A stretch of DNA of 64,000 bases from Desulforamulus ruminis DSM 2154 (GTDB taxonomy: Bacteria; Bacillota; Desulfotomaculia; Desulfotomaculales; Desulfotomaculaceae), in contig NC_015589.1 in the NCBI RefSeq assembly GCF_000215085.1, positions 3,422,120 to 3,486,119 on the forward strand. The letters run 5' to 3'. The notes beneath the pieces are model-generated. The model saw only the letters and a list, made by a program, of their open reading frames with translations. It had not been told where the DNA came from and ran no database searches. Positions within the stretch are counted from its first letter, which is position 1. Every line of letters starts with the position of its first letter. Shown one piece after another: positions 24,806 through 33,534 of this stretch. Made by a program: the position numbers and the translations under genes.

Positions 24806-25510
24806 TTAGTTGTCTTTGGGGGGTTCAAATTTATAACCCACTCCCCACACGGTTTTAATGAGGTCCGGTTTGGCCGGGTCCCGCTCAATTTTTCTGCGCA
24901 GTCTGCGAATATGAACGGTTACGGTGTCTTCGTCTCCCTCATAACGGCTCTCCCAAATCTGTTCCAGCAACTGGAGTCTGGAAAAAATCTGGTTGGGGTG
25001 GGATGCCATTAGCCAGAGCATATCAAATTCCTTAGCTGTAAGAGCCACTTCCTGCCCCCATATTTTGATCTGACGGGTGGAATACTCAATATAGACCTGG
25101 GGGTATTCAAGTACTTCTTTATTTTTCTTTTGTTCCGAAGCCCCTTTGCTGCGCCTTAAAACCGCCTTCACTCTAAGGGCTAATTCCGCAGGACTGAAAG
25201 GCTTGGTTTGGTAATCATCAACACCCATCTTAAAGCCCACAATTTTGTCCACCACATCATCCTTCGCCGACAAAATAATGATGGGAACATCAACCAGCAT
25301 TTTGATTTTCTGTGAGGCTTCCAGACCATCCAGCTTGGGCATCATGATATCCATAATCACCAGATCGGGGTTCATCGAGGTGGCCAGTTTGACCGCTTCT
25401 TCCCCATCCTGGGCAGCCATCACCTTATATCCTTCCTGTTCCAAGGAGTGGGTTACGATTTTAACGATTCGATGGTCATCATCGGCAATCAGTATTGTTC
25501 CGTTTTTCAT
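24806..25510 (-). CDS. OmpR/PhoB-family response regulator, no partner kinase beside it
   Basis: Two-domain transcription regulator of 234 residues. The receiver domain shows ADDDHR (acidic pocket), the phospho-acceptor Asp in LVIMDIMMPKLDG (about residue 52), LSAKDD and the switch Lys in YQTKPFSP. The winged-helix DNA-binding domain (about 130-230) ends with VTVHIRRLRRKI and TVWGVGYKF, typical of OmpR/PhoB. ATG at 25510 is preceded by AGGAGGG. No histidine kinase gene adjoins it, so its signal is unknown. Confidence 0.93.
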   Translation of the reverse strand: MKNGTILIADDDHRIVKIVTHSLEQEGYKVMAAQDGEEAVKLATSMNPDLVIMDIMMPKLDGLEASQKIKMLVDVPIIILSAKDDVVDKIVGFKMGVDDYQTKPFSPAELALRVKAVLRRSKGASEQKKNKEVLEYPQVYIEYSTRQIKIWGQEVALTAKEFDMLWLMASHPNQIFSRLQLLEQIWESRYEGDEDTVTVHIRRLRRKIERDPAKPDLIKTVWGVGYKFEPPKDN

Positions 25511-25688
25511 GGCTACCCTCCTGGTTATAAATTGATCTATTGATTTGATTATTTTTGACACGAGTCGGAAAAATTCCTGCTCAATCCTCTTGTTTTTTTC
25601 AGGACTATTATCCTATTTAGTTCAGGACCTTCAGAGCATTCATAATATCTGCAATTACTGTATTATAAAGACAACCGCTTTTTCCCTT

Positions 25689-25713
25689 CCCGCAGACCTG
25701 CGGGATTTTTTTT
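25689..25713 (+). terminator. Intrinsic terminator without an obvious gene
   Basis: CCCGCAG-AC-CTGCGGG plus T8. The nearest upstream gene on the plus strand ends 1 kb earlier, beyond another terminator, so this suggests a short untranslated transcript or an attenuator for the small gene at 25788. Confidence 0.7.
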
Positions 25714-25787
25714 ATGCTACTATTAGTACCCTATGGTCTTCCTGAAGTATAATGGAAAATAAATGATATTCGGGAGGGTCATTCAGC

Positions 25788-25961
25788 ATGTCCAGTTCTA
25801 AAATAGAAGATGCCAAAAAAAGGATCGAGGAACTTTTGAACCAGCAAGATAAAAGAAACCAAACAAGGAAATCCATTGACTATATCAAACAGCAGGTGGA
25901 AAAGGATGTCCTTACGGACAAGCTGGCGGATTTATTAAAGTCCCAAATTTCCAAAAAATAA
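25788..25961 (+). CDS. Small coiled-coil hypothetical protein, 57 residues
   Basis: Starts MSSSKIEDAKKRIEELLNQQ and ends LLKSQISKK. It is highly charged and helical with heptad-like Leu/Ile spacing, and has no Cys or membrane segment. GGGAGGG lies about 10 nt before ATG. A TATAAT at 25750-25755 could be its -10. Function unknown; it could be a small regulator or structural peptide. Confidence 0.6.
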   Translation: MSSSKIEDAKKRIEELLNQQDKRNQTRKSIDYIKQQVEKDVLTDKLADLLKSQISKK

Positions 25962-26147
25962 ATTAAGGCGCTTATCTTTGATGAATGAAAGATAAAGCTG
26001 AAAGAATAAAAGTCTTACAGCATACTTGTATCTATAATAATGAAGGTTTTTTACTTTTTAACAAAATCTTCTTTATTTTATATGCTTTATTTCATAAAAT
26101 TTAGAAAAATGGACTTTCTTATTGGAGAATATGAAAGGATGACAAAC

Positions 26148-26765
26148 ATGAGCAAAGTTGAGGGAAAGGGAATTATCACCGTTAAACGAACGGTTTGGCT
26201 CCGCACGGACCTCCAACCGGCTACGGATGCAACCATCACCGAAGTGGAAGAATCCATCTTTTGGGTAAATCTTCCTAGGGATGGCAATCAGGTACTGGTG
26301 CTGCAGGAAAACCAAGAAGTCAAATTGGGCATCTCCTTACCCGATGGTTTTTACAGCGCCGATACCACCGTAGCCCATTTAGGTAATGATCCAAAAAAGT
26401 TTTACGGCCTGAAAATCCCAGAGGAACTTACTGAGTCTCAAGAGAGAAGATTTATACGGGCTCACCATTCCGCCAACGTATTGTTTCGTTCCGGAGACTT
26501 TAAGGCGCAAACCGCCATGGTCAATTTTTCCGCAGGAGGTATTATGGTTTACCTTGTACCCGAGCTGGAAAAAGTAATCCAGGCCAATGATAAAATTATG
26601 GTACAGGTATCCATTGACAACATTCCCTTTGAAGTGGAAGTAAAACAAGCCTGGCAGAAAAACTATGCCAACATTCCCTTTGCCGGTTTTGAATTTATTA
26701 ATATTAGCTCTCGTTTACAGGCCGCCCTGGCCATGTTCTCCCTTAAATATTCGGAAAAACAATAA
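26148..26765 (+). CDS. PilZ domain protein (YcgR-like cyclic-di-GMP receptor)
   Basis: 205 residues: an N-terminal YcgR-like beta domain (about 10-95) and a C-terminal PilZ domain. The c-di-GMP motifs are RRFIR (about 100) and NFSAGG (about 126), matching RxxxR and (D/N)xSxxG, so binding is likely. YcgR-type proteins slow flagellar rotation or act on surface behaviour when c-di-GMP is high. ATG at 26148 has AAAGGA 8 nt upstream; the open frame continues upstream to 26040 without another ribosome binding site. No flagellar genes are nearby; the HD-GYP gene at 11.1 kb is a possible opposing enzyme. Confidence 0.82.
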   Translation: MSKVEGKGIITVKRTVWLRTDLQPATDATITEVEESIFWVNLPRDGNQVLVLQENQEVKLGISLPDGFYSADTTVAHLGNDPKKFYGLKIPEELTESQERRFIRAHHSANVLFRSGDFKAQTAMVNFSAGGIMVYLVPELEKVIQANDKIMVQVSIDNIPFEVEVKQAWQKNYANIPFAGFEFINISSRLQAALAMFSLKYSEKQ

Positions 26766-26790
26766 AGAAAATAATAGCGGCTAATAAAAA

Positions 26791-26893
26791 AATAGAACGC
26801 GGATTTTGCGGATTTCCACGGATTCCCGCGGATTTTATAACTTTTAATAAAATCCTCGTATTCCGTATTATCCGTTCAATCCTTGTTCTATTT
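26791..26893. repeat. CGGATTT-rich palindromic intergenic repeat, copy 3
   Basis: Runs from AATAGAACGCGGATTTTGCG to TCAATCCTTGTTCTATTT, between the convergent PilZ and DHA2 genes. Same inverted arrangement of CGGATTT units as the other copies. Confidence 0.85.
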
Positions 26894-26947
26894 TTATTTT
26901 TTTGGAAATAAAGGCTATGGTTCTTTTTACAACAGCCCTGGTTTCTA

Positions 26948-28369
26948 TTATTGTCTGTCCGCCTGCTTATCTTCGGGACCCATGCCCAGGGACGCTTTAA
27001 CATTGCCCCGGGCCAAAGAGGCAAAAACGCCGCCAAGACAAACGATTGCAAAGACCATAAAGGCTGTCCTGGTTCCCTTGAGCAATAAAGCGGCATCCGC
27101 TGTATTTAATTCCACATTTCCAACAAACAAATTAATGATTAATGTAACAATGGCCATACTGATGGCCTGGCCGGTCAACCTCATGGTCCCCAGGGTGGAG
27201 GAAGCGATGCCGTAATATTTTTTTTCCACAGAACCCATTACCGCATTGCTGTTGGGTGAGGAAAATAATGCAAAACCGGTCCCCAATAGGGCAAGATTGA
27301 TAATAATCAGCCAGAGAGGAGTCCCTCCGCTTAAAAAGCTGAAAACCCCCAGCCCCAGCGTTGTGAGTGCCATTCCCCAGGAAGACACAATTCTCGGCTC
27401 CACCCGGTCGGACAACCTTCCGGCAAAAGGCGATAACAAAGCCATAAGCACCGGTTGGGCCAGCAAAATCAGTCCCGCCTGCTGAGAGTCGTATCCCATG
27501 ACCACTTGCAGATAGACCGACAGGAGAAAACCTAAAGCAAAGGTTGCGCTGTAATTAATCAAAGCTGCCAGGTTGGAAAAGGCAAAGGTAATGTTTCTAC
27601 TGAACAGCTTAAGGTTTAAAACAGGATAAGTCACCTTCATTTCATAACGGATAAAAAGAATTAACAGCATAAAACCAACAGCCAGTAAATATTTGGCTAG
27701 GGCAGAGGTGGCAGTGGCCGACACACCGTACATAAAAGTTACCAGACCCAGTATATAAAGAAGGGCGCCAACCCAATCATATTTTTCACCACTGGCGCCG
27801 GCCCATTCTCCTGTTAATTTATAAAAGGCTAAAAGGGCTGCCAAAATACCCAGCACAGCGTTCAGGTAGAAAATGGAGTGCCAACCAAATTGATGGTTCA
27901 TGAACCCCCCCAGGACCGGTCCAAGAGACAGCCCCACATACACCGTGGCTCCATTGATGCCCAACACCTTCCCTCTCTCCTGGGGTGGAAATACAGAGGT
28001 TAAAATGGCCATGCCCGTACCAAAAATCATGGCGCTGCCAACTCCCTGCAACACCCGGAAAGCAATTAACGCCTCAACGGAACCTGCCATTCCGCAAAAA
28101 ATGGAGGCCAGGGAGAAGATGGTGATTCCGGTGATAAAAACCTTTTTCCTCCCCACAATATCCGCCAATCGCCCAAAGGGGACCAAAAAAGCGGCGGAGG
28201 CCAGGAGAAAACTGGTTACCACCCAACTTAACAGCAGCGCACTACTGTTAAATTCTTTTCCTATGGCAGGAACGGCCAGGTTAATGGCACTGCCCATAAA
28301 GGGAGTTAAAAAGGAGGCCGTAGTGGCCACCAGCAGGGTGTACTTTTTTAGAGAGGCTTCATGATCCAC
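26948..28369 (-). CDS. DHA2-family MFS efflux transporter (EmrB/QacA type)
   Basis: Integral membrane drug:proton antiporter of 473 residues, long enough for the 14-segment DHA2 subfamily. Motif A reads GRLADIVGRKKVF after segment 2, and the motif C-like GPVLGGFMNHQFGW is in segment 5, which marks antiporters. A second motif A-like loop, GRLSDRVEPRIV, occurs in the C-terminal half. No EmrA-like partner is adjacent. The gene stands alone between a CGGATTT repeat and the second hairpin repeat. The natural substrate is unknown. Confidence 0.9.
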   Translation of the reverse strand: MDHEASLKKYTLLVATTASFLTPFMGSAINLAVPAIGKEFNSSALLLSWVVTSFLLASAAFLVPFGRLADIVGRKKVFITGITIFSLASIFCGMAGSVEALIAFRVLQGVGSAMIFGTGMAILTSVFPPQERGKVLGINGATVYVGLSLGPVLGGFMNHQFGWHSIFYLNAVLGILAALLAFYKLTGEWAGASGEKYDWVGALLYILGLVTFMYGVSATATSALAKYLLAVGFMLLILFIRYEMKVTYPVLNLKLFSRNITFAFSNLAALINYSATFALGFLLSVYLQVVMGYDSQQAGLILLAQPVLMALLSPFAGRLSDRVEPRIVSSWGMALTTLGLGVFSFLSGGTPLWLIIINLALLGTGFALFSSPNSNAVMGSVEKKYYGIASSTLGTMRLTGQAISMAIVTLIINLFVGNVELNTADAALLLKGTRTAFMVFAIVCLGGVFASLARGNVKASLGMGPEDKQADRQ

Positions 28370-28606
28370 GCGAACTCCGCCCTTCTTTCATCATTTGATT
28401 AGCTCAAAAACCAAACTAATTGCTATGACAACTATATTTTAAAAAAAATAAAATGTCAAGTTTGTAAACTGGTCCTTTTATGATAAGTGAAGATGCTCTT
28501 ATATCCTGGCCATTCATAAAAATGGCCGTGTTGCAGATAACAAAATGAACAACCCTAATAAGAAATAAAACACGCGTTCTATTCTCTTAATTTTTTAATA
28601 AATAGA

Positions 28607-28652
28607 GGGCTGTGCAAAAGAAACCTTTTCCGGGTTCTTTTGGCATCAGCCC
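28607..28652. repeat. GGGCTG...CAGCCC hairpin repeat, copy 2
   Basis: Shares GAAACC-TTTCCGGGTTCTTTT-GCATCAGCCC with the copy at 9757 and the preceding GTTCTATTCTCTT. It lies just downstream of the small gene at 28664, the same relation to a minus-strand stop codon as copy 1. Confidence 0.65.
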
Positions 28653-28663
28653 GCTCTGCAACT

Positions 28664-28990
28664 TTATTTCACGGGGTAGTACTTCCCCTTTTCCTTTCTT
28701 AATCGGCCCTCTTCCACCAATTTGTTGGCCGTGTCCGCAAACACACCCATCTGACGAATGCCCGCCCTCTCCATAATCTCGCTCCGTCTTGCTCCTTCCC
28801 CGGCTTCGATAATCGCCCGGTACAGAGGTTCCTTTTTATGCTCTATATACTCGGTCATAAACTCCAATGCCTTTGGAGTATATTCCCCCTGCTTGGTTAA
28901 GTATCCTTGATCAATGAGAAATTTAGCTTCACAATCTTCCGGAGGTGGGATTACCATCAGAGAAACATACAATTGTTCCTTTTTGTTCAT
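28664..28990 (-). CDS. Hypothetical protein with winged-helix-like C terminus, 108 residues
   Basis: Begins MNKKEQLYVSLMVIPPPEDC. The C-terminal half, AGEGARRSEIMERAGIRQMGVFADTANKLVEEGRL with a basic end, has the helix-turn-helix-wing look of small DNA-binding proteins. The rest is unrecognised. ATG at 28990 has GGGAG 9 nt upstream; the upstream ATGs lie before that site. It follows the two U32 genes by 125 bp on the same strand and may belong with them. Confidence 0.6.
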   Translation of the reverse strand: MNKKEQLYVSLMVIPPPEDCEAKFLIDQGYLTKQGEYTPKALEFMTEYIEHKKEPLYRAIIEAGEGARRSEIMERAGIRQMGVFADTANKLVEEGRLRKEKGKYYPVK

Positions 28991-29115
28991 GCTTGCACAC
29001 TCCCTTGCCATCATCCTTAAGGTAAAACCATTTTACCAGTTAAACCTTACATTTTGTATGCAATTCCATAAACAAAATCCTACATCACTGCATCTTTTGA
29101 CGGTGTGATAGCAGT

Positions 29116-30102
29116 CTAACGATAATAACACATATAACCGGTACACAAGGCAGGGGTTCCCCGAATTCTTTTAGCAAGCTCCTTCACTTTATCAGCCTCT
29201 ATCCCGGATACAACCGCATCCATCACTCTTTTCACCAATTTTACACTGGCAATCTTTTTCCCCCCGGGTGCCTCCCTGCCCACAATTTTTAAAGATTGCA
29301 CCCCCAGAGAGTGCAATTCCGGGAGAGCACACAAACCACACATGCCCACGGGATGTCCCTTGGGACCCGGTCCTCCGTGACAATTTCTTACAAACCACAG
29401 CCATTTTTGATAATCCTTTAAATGCTTTGTAAAAGATTCTTTTACAGACCACCGGTCTCCCCCGGAGGTGCTCACAAGCCTGTAGGACCAAGGCCTGTGG
29501 CAGATTGCACCGCCGAAGGCATGGTTCACGTGGCAAAAGCCTTCCTCAAAACTGCAGCCGTCATTTAAGATAAAAACTTCATATTCCAGCTCCCGCCCTG
29601 CCTTATCCTGAATGATCTTGAGTTCATCCAGGTCTATATAGCGGGGAAAAATGATCCTGGAAGCCCCTATCTCCTTAAAGAAATGGACCGCCGAACTATT
29701 TAAAACCGCTGCTAGGCTGCTGACATGAATGGCTGTCCCGGGGAAATTTTCCACCATAAACAGCATTAAACCGGGGTCCCCTATAATAAAGGCGTCAATG
29801 CCACATTTTTGAGCCTCTTGGATAATGGATTGAAGCAGCGGGTATTGCTCCGGAGGATATTGGCATTGATTTAAAGCCAAAAATACAGGGACATCCTGCC
29901 GGTGTGCTATGTCAACCGTTCTTTTCAACTCCTGTATATTGGGTATATTGGCGTTCCCGGGATCCCGTCGGTTTATCCAGCTATCCTGGCCAAAGTTTTT
30001 TATCCACTGTTTAGGATTCATACCACAGTAAAGTTCTCCCGCTCCTGCTGCAATCAGGGCCGAAGCTTCTCTAGCCGAGGTAACCGGTGCTAAAATTTTC
30101 AT
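29116..30102 (-). CDS. U32-family iron-sulfur protein, UbiU-like
   Basis: TIM-barrel-type protein of 328 residues in the U32 family (annotated as peptidases, but known members such as UbiU, RlhA and TrhP support oxygen-independent hydroxylation). The opening MKILAPVTSAREASALIAAGAGELYCG is typical. Four candidate cluster Cys are CSFEEGFC (about 181-188, C-x6-C), ICHRP (about 201) and MCGLC (about 253). The spacing of the first pair equals UbiU. The start lies 14 nt after the preceding U32-like gene, so the two are coupled. Substrate unknown; a protease role is less likely. Confidence 0.78.
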   Translation of the reverse strand: MKILAPVTSAREASALIAAGAGELYCGMNPKQWIKNFGQDSWINRRDPGNANIPNIQELKRTVDIAHRQDVPVFLALNQCQYPPEQYPLLQSIIQEAQKCGIDAFIIGDPGLMLFMVENFPGTAIHVSSLAAVLNSSAVHFFKEIGASRIIFPRYIDLDELKIIQDKAGRELEYEVFILNDGCSFEEGFCHVNHAFGGAICHRPWSYRLVSTSGGDRWSVKESFTKHLKDYQKWLWFVRNCHGGPGPKGHPVGMCGLCALPELHSLGVQSLKIVGREAPGGKKIASVKLVKRVMDAVVSGIEADKVKELAKRIRGTPALCTGYMCYYR

Positions 30103-30116
30103 TGCAGTACCTCTCC

Positions 30117-31019
30117 TTATATCGGCTCGGGCTGATAGACGATTCTACTGAACCCTAACTCCTTCGCCTGGATTATCCCTCGGGTTAGAAAATCCCCCAT
30201 TTGTTCATAAAAAACGGTATTTCCTTTTTGGAATATCCGCCATTCTTTATGGTTGCCGGCAACCTGTCCGCTGCGGTCATGCATCATCAGCCGGTGAAAC
30301 CGGCATTGCCCGCTGCAGCTTTTACCGGTGGCATTAAATTTTTGCTGAGCGGCCAAGCCCCAGGAGCCAAAAAGACAAGCCCGGCCCGAAGTAATACAGC
30401 CATAGGGTATATACAAGCTTAACTGATATCCCCAGCGTTCTAAATCAGGGGGAAATCCCTGAAAAGTATGGTCCAGCTCAATCCGGGTGACATTTAAACC
30501 TTTTAATAATTTTTGCATGTAGGGCCCTGACAGGCTGCTGTTGCGAAAGGGTTGCATTTGGTTGGAATTTTCTTCTTTTATAAAACGGTTTATCCGGGGG
30601 TCCCGAAGAATTTTATTCATCAGCCTCCCTAAAATCGGCGTTAGTGTGGGAAACCTTTTGTTTAGCAGGTATAATACTCCCCAGTCATTAACAACGACTT
30701 CACCGGCCGGATGCACTGCGGCCAATTCCTTAAATAGAATTTCCAGCTTGCTTAAACCCTTCTCGGTGATATAGGGAGTAACCAGCGTAAAATCCAGCTT
30801 GTGCTCCCTGGCCCGCTGCATCGCTTCCCGAAGCTCTCCGGGAGTGGGTATGGCCCTTTCACAAAATTCCTGACCAAAATATAACCGATTCAGTCTGGCA
30901 GCGCCGAAGGACTCAAAGGCCCCTTTAATCCCACCTAAATCAGTACTTCCTGTTTCTTCCCGGGGATTGGATATTCTGTGTAAATCTTCTCCCCGGGTAA
31001 TTCCCAGTGCCCATTCCAT
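30117..31019 (-). CDS. U32-like iron-sulfur protein, UbiV-like partner
   Basis: 300 residues, weakly similar to the preceding type. The segment LYIPYGCITSGRACLFGSWG (C-x6-C, about 205-212) plus CSGQC (C-x3-C, about 232-236) gives the four-Cys arrangement seen in UbiV/U32 proteins, consistent with a [4Fe-4S] cluster. The N-terminal half contains ELREAMQRAREHKLDFTLVTPYI, matching the barrel of U32 proteins. It is first of the pair. In Proteobacteria UbiU-UbiV form a heterodimer for anaerobic ubiquinone hydroxylation; here the substrate must differ. The start codon choice is uncertain. Confidence 0.65.
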   Translation of the reverse strand: MEWALGITRGEDLHRISNPREETGSTDLGGIKGAFESFGAARLNRLYFGQEFCERAIPTPGELREAMQRAREHKLDFTLVTPYITEKGLSKLEILFKELAAVHPAGEVVVNDWGVLYLLNKRFPTLTPILGRLMNKILRDPRINRFIKEENSNQMQPFRNSSLSGPYMQKLLKGLNVTRIELDHTFQGFPPDLERWGYQLSLYIPYGCITSGRACLFGSWGLAAQQKFNATGKSCSGQCRFHRLMMHDRSGQVAGNHKEWRIFQKGNTVFYEQMGDFLTRGIIQAKELGFSRIVYQPEPI

Positions 31020-31103
31020 AGCAACACCCCAATTTAAACCTACTTAACTCATATATAGTTCCTTTCTCTATATTTAGTGATAGAAAAACAAAAAAATTCT
31101 TGG

Positions 31104-31131
31104 CCAAAAAGAAAAGGGCTTTAAGCCCTTT
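31104..31131 (-). terminator. Minus-strand terminator-like hairpin without an upstream gene
   Basis: AAAGGGC-TTAAA-GCCCTTT followed on the minus strand by TCTTTTTGG. The next minus-strand gene upstream starts beyond 31643, so if used it would end a short transcript from the 31.13-31.33 kb interval or stop antisense transcription. Confidence 0.4.
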
Positions 31132-31241
31132 AAGACGTGCTTCATATTTTCAATGTCCTTTGCAGCAAGAGTATTTCCCTATCCTTTCCCTGTTGATTTC
31201 CATAAAAAATTCCTTGGCCGGCATCCTTTGTCACTGCAAGA

Positions 31242-31263
31242 GATCATTGATTAAGCAATGATC
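31242..31263. other. 8-bp inverted repeat in the 31.0-31.3 kb spacer
   Basis: GATCATTG-ATTAAG-CAATGATC. Apart from this and the hairpin at 31104, the 313-bp spacer between the U32 pair and the 97-residue gene holds nothing recognisable. Confidence 0.4.
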
Positions 31264-31332
31264 CCTTGGATCTAATTGTTCTATATTTTTCTTCTGCTCC
31301 GTATATTTTATCAAGCTTAAGGAGGTGTAAAA

Positions 31333-31626
31333 ATGGATGACAGCAAGCTTCTTAAAATGATTCAGCGTTTTAAAAAAGATGTAATGAAAGAAATTGATGA
31401 TAAAAGCCGTTTATATCAAATCAGCCCCTTGCAGCACCCCCATGGTGTACAGGATGTGACCATGCAGGCCCTGGAGTCCCTGCACTATCACTTAGAACTG
31501 GCACTTTATCGTTTTCGTTTAGGAGAAATGGATGGGATGCTGCAGCGGGGGGAAATTAATAAGGACCAGTGGAACAGTTTGGTGAATCAGATAAAAAAAC
31601 CATACCTCTTTTTAGAAGAAGATTAA
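31333..31626 (+). CDS. Hypothetical protein, 97 residues
   Basis: Begins MDDSKLLKMIQRFKKDVMKE, with AAGGAGGTG 7 nt upstream of ATG. It is a helical soluble protein with several His (LQHPHGVQD, SLHYHLELALYRFRLGE). No Cys, membrane span or known domain is seen. It stands alone and converges on the aminopeptidase gene, 16 bp apart. Function unknown. Confidence 0.7.
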   Translation: MDDSKLLKMIQRFKKDVMKEIDDKSRLYQISPLQHPHGVQDVTMQALESLHYHLELALYRFRLGEMDGMLQRGEINKDQWNSLVNQIKKPYLFLEED

Positions 31627-31642
31627 ATTTTGATAAGCAAAC

Positions 31643-32566
31643 CTAAAAGTCATATACCTTCATAAAAGGTATTTCAATTTTAGGTTCCATCTGCAGCACC
31701 GGATTTCTTACAACAAAATCCAGATGACAGTCACACTTGTTTTTTCCCAGCCCATAGCTGTCACCCAGGGCAAAATGAACGGTTCCTGCAGCCTTTTCAT
31801 CTACGGATATGTTTCCTACCACCCGGTGGACATCCGGATTTAGACCAATGGCAAACTCGCCAATGGTTTTGATTTCTTCCGGAAAGTTCTTAATATATTT
31901 CTCAAACTCTTTGGAGCAGTGGACCAATTGCCCCTTGGAAAACTCCAGCCTAACCGGTTTGGTCGGCACCCAGGAACGGGTAACGGTGCCGTCCACCACA
32001 ATAACTCCGTTGAAGGTCTCCTCAACCGGACAGGTATAGACCTCTCCATCGGGCATCTGAGATATATTGCCATTTCTGGAGATCCCATTGGCCTCTAACC
32101 AACGCCTGCCCTCTGTCGAGAAGCTTATATCGGTTCCTTGGGGAGAGGTGATTTTAAATCGTTTGGCCTGGTGAATTCTTGCCATGAGTCCGGAAATGAT
32201 TGCTGCCAATGCAGGATAATCCAGGTCTCCCCAAAATTGATTATCCAGATATTCCTCCTGCCAGTCATAAAGTGAAAGGGTTTGATATCCGCTGTCCCAA
32301 AAGGACTTCCGTAACTCTTTGCACCGGTGGTAACCCTCCCGGGCAGGATGATAGAGCTCAATAACATGACTAATCTTTAGCTGTGCCGTATCCAACGGGG
32401 GGATCTCTTTGGTGGAATCCATAACCTTTACGGGATAGGGCAAAATTCCTGCAATTCGCTCGGCAATATGGCGGTTCATTTGGTAAGCCACAAGGACCCC
32501 TGTTACCTGGCTCCGGCCTGCGGTCAGAGCGTCCATAAGGTTTTTCCTGATTTTATCCATTTTCAT
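31643..32566 (-). CDS. M29-type aminopeptidase-like protein
   Basis: 307 residues, shorter than the ~400 of typical M29 (AmpS/PepS) aminopeptidases. The C-terminal half keeps the family pattern: MPDGEVYTCPVEETFNG (metal-binding Glu), the GEFAIGLNP block, and AAGTVHFALGDSYGLGKN with the His-Asp pair in CHLDFVV. The N-terminal half is reduced. It probably cleaves N-terminal residues from imported peptides in the cytoplasm. ATG at 32566 directly abuts the oppF stop codon, making it the last gene of the oligopeptide operon and giving it an obvious substrate source. Confidence 0.78.
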   Translation of the reverse strand: MKMDKIRKNLMDALTAGRSQVTGVLVAYQMNRHIAERIAGILPYPVKVMDSTKEIPPLDTAQLKISHVIELYHPAREGYHRCKELRKSFWDSGYQTLSLYDWQEEYLDNQFWGDLDYPALAAIISGLMARIHQAKRFKITSPQGTDISFSTEGRRWLEANGISRNGNISQMPDGEVYTCPVEETFNGVIVVDGTVTRSWVPTKPVRLEFSKGQLVHCSKEFEKYIKNFPEEIKTIGEFAIGLNPDVHRVVGNISVDEKAAGTVHFALGDSYGLGKNKCDCHLDFVVRNPVLQMEPKIEIPFMKVYDF

Positions 32567-33532
32567 TTAACGGTTTGCCTCCATACATGCAACAAAGTGA
32601 TTCCGGTTCCATTCAACCAGGGAAGGTGTAATCTCCGCACAATGTTCTTTGGCTTGGCAGCACCGGGGGTGATAACGGCACCCTGCCAATGAATGGTCCG
32701 GGTTTGGCGGTTCTCCGCAGGAAGGGCTGTCCCAAAGGTCCGGCCCCCCTATTTTAGGTACGGCCTCAAGCAAAGCCCGGGTATAAGGGTGAAGGGGGTT
32801 ATGCAGCACCTCTTTGGTGGGGCCTTCTTCAACGATTTTCCCCAAATACATCACCGCCACCCGGTGACACAAATAGTTGATCACCGATAAATTATGGGAA
32901 ATAAAAAGATAGGTTAATTTTAATTCAGACTGCAATTCCAGCAACAGATTCAACACCTGGGCCTGGACTGAAACATCCAAGGCGGAGGTCGGTTCGTCCA
33001 GAATTAATAATTCAGGGTCTGTGGTAAGGGCCCGGGCCAGGGAAATGCGTTGTCTTTGGCCTCCGCTGAATTCATGGGGATGGCGATCCAGGTGTTGTTC
33101 CCCCAGTCCCACCTTGGCCAAAAGGGACACTACCCGTTCCCGCATCTCAGCCTTGGTCCACCGGCCCAATACAGCCATTGGCTCGGCAACAATCTGTCCA
33201 ACCTTCATCCTGGGATCCAACGAAGAGTAGGGATCCTGGAAAATCATCTGCATGCGCGAACGCAAAGGCTTCAGTTGCTTTTCAGACATCCGGGTAATAT
33301 CCGTCCCGGCCAGCAGGATACTTCCTTCCGTGGGCTCCTCCAGCCGAATGATTAAATTGGCCAGGGTACTTTTGCCGCATCCCGATTCCCCTACTAACCC
33401 CAGGGTTTCTCCTTTAGCCACTTTAAGATCAACCCCGTTAACCGCCATAATGGATTTCTTTTTGGGGCCTAATAAATTCTCTTCCACTGAAAAATGCTTT
33501 TTTAGGTTTTTAAGTTCCAGAATATATTCCAT
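32567..33532 (-). CDS. oppF: Oligopeptide/dipeptide ABC transporter ATP-binding protein (OppF/DppF type)
   Basis: Cytoplasmic ATPase of 321 residues. Walker A GESGCGKST, Q-loop FQDPYSSLDPR, ABC signature FSGGQRQR, Walker B LLILDEPTSALD and the H-loop ISHNLS are all present. The C-terminal oligopeptide-specific extension carries Cys (CRYHPRCCQAKEHC) that may bind an iron-sulfur cluster, as seen in some OppD/DppF proteins. It starts 2 nt after oppD and is the second ATPase of the complex. Confidence 0.93.
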   Translation of the reverse strand: MEYILELKNLKKHFSVEENLLGPKKKSIMAVNGVDLKVAKGETLGLVGESGCGKSTLANLIIRLEEPTEGSILLAGTDITRMSEKQLKPLRSRMQMIFQDPYSSLDPRMKVGQIVAEPMAVLGRWTKAEMRERVVSLLAKVGLGEQHLDRHPHEFSGGQRQRISLARALTTDPELLILDEPTSALDVSVQAQVLNLLLELQSELKLTYLFISHNLSVINYLCHRVAVMYLGKIVEEGPTKEVLHNPLHPYTRALLEAVPKIGGPDLWDSPSCGEPPNPDHSLAGCRYHPRCCQAKEHCAEITPSLVEWNRNHFVACMEANR

Positions 33533-33534
33533 GA

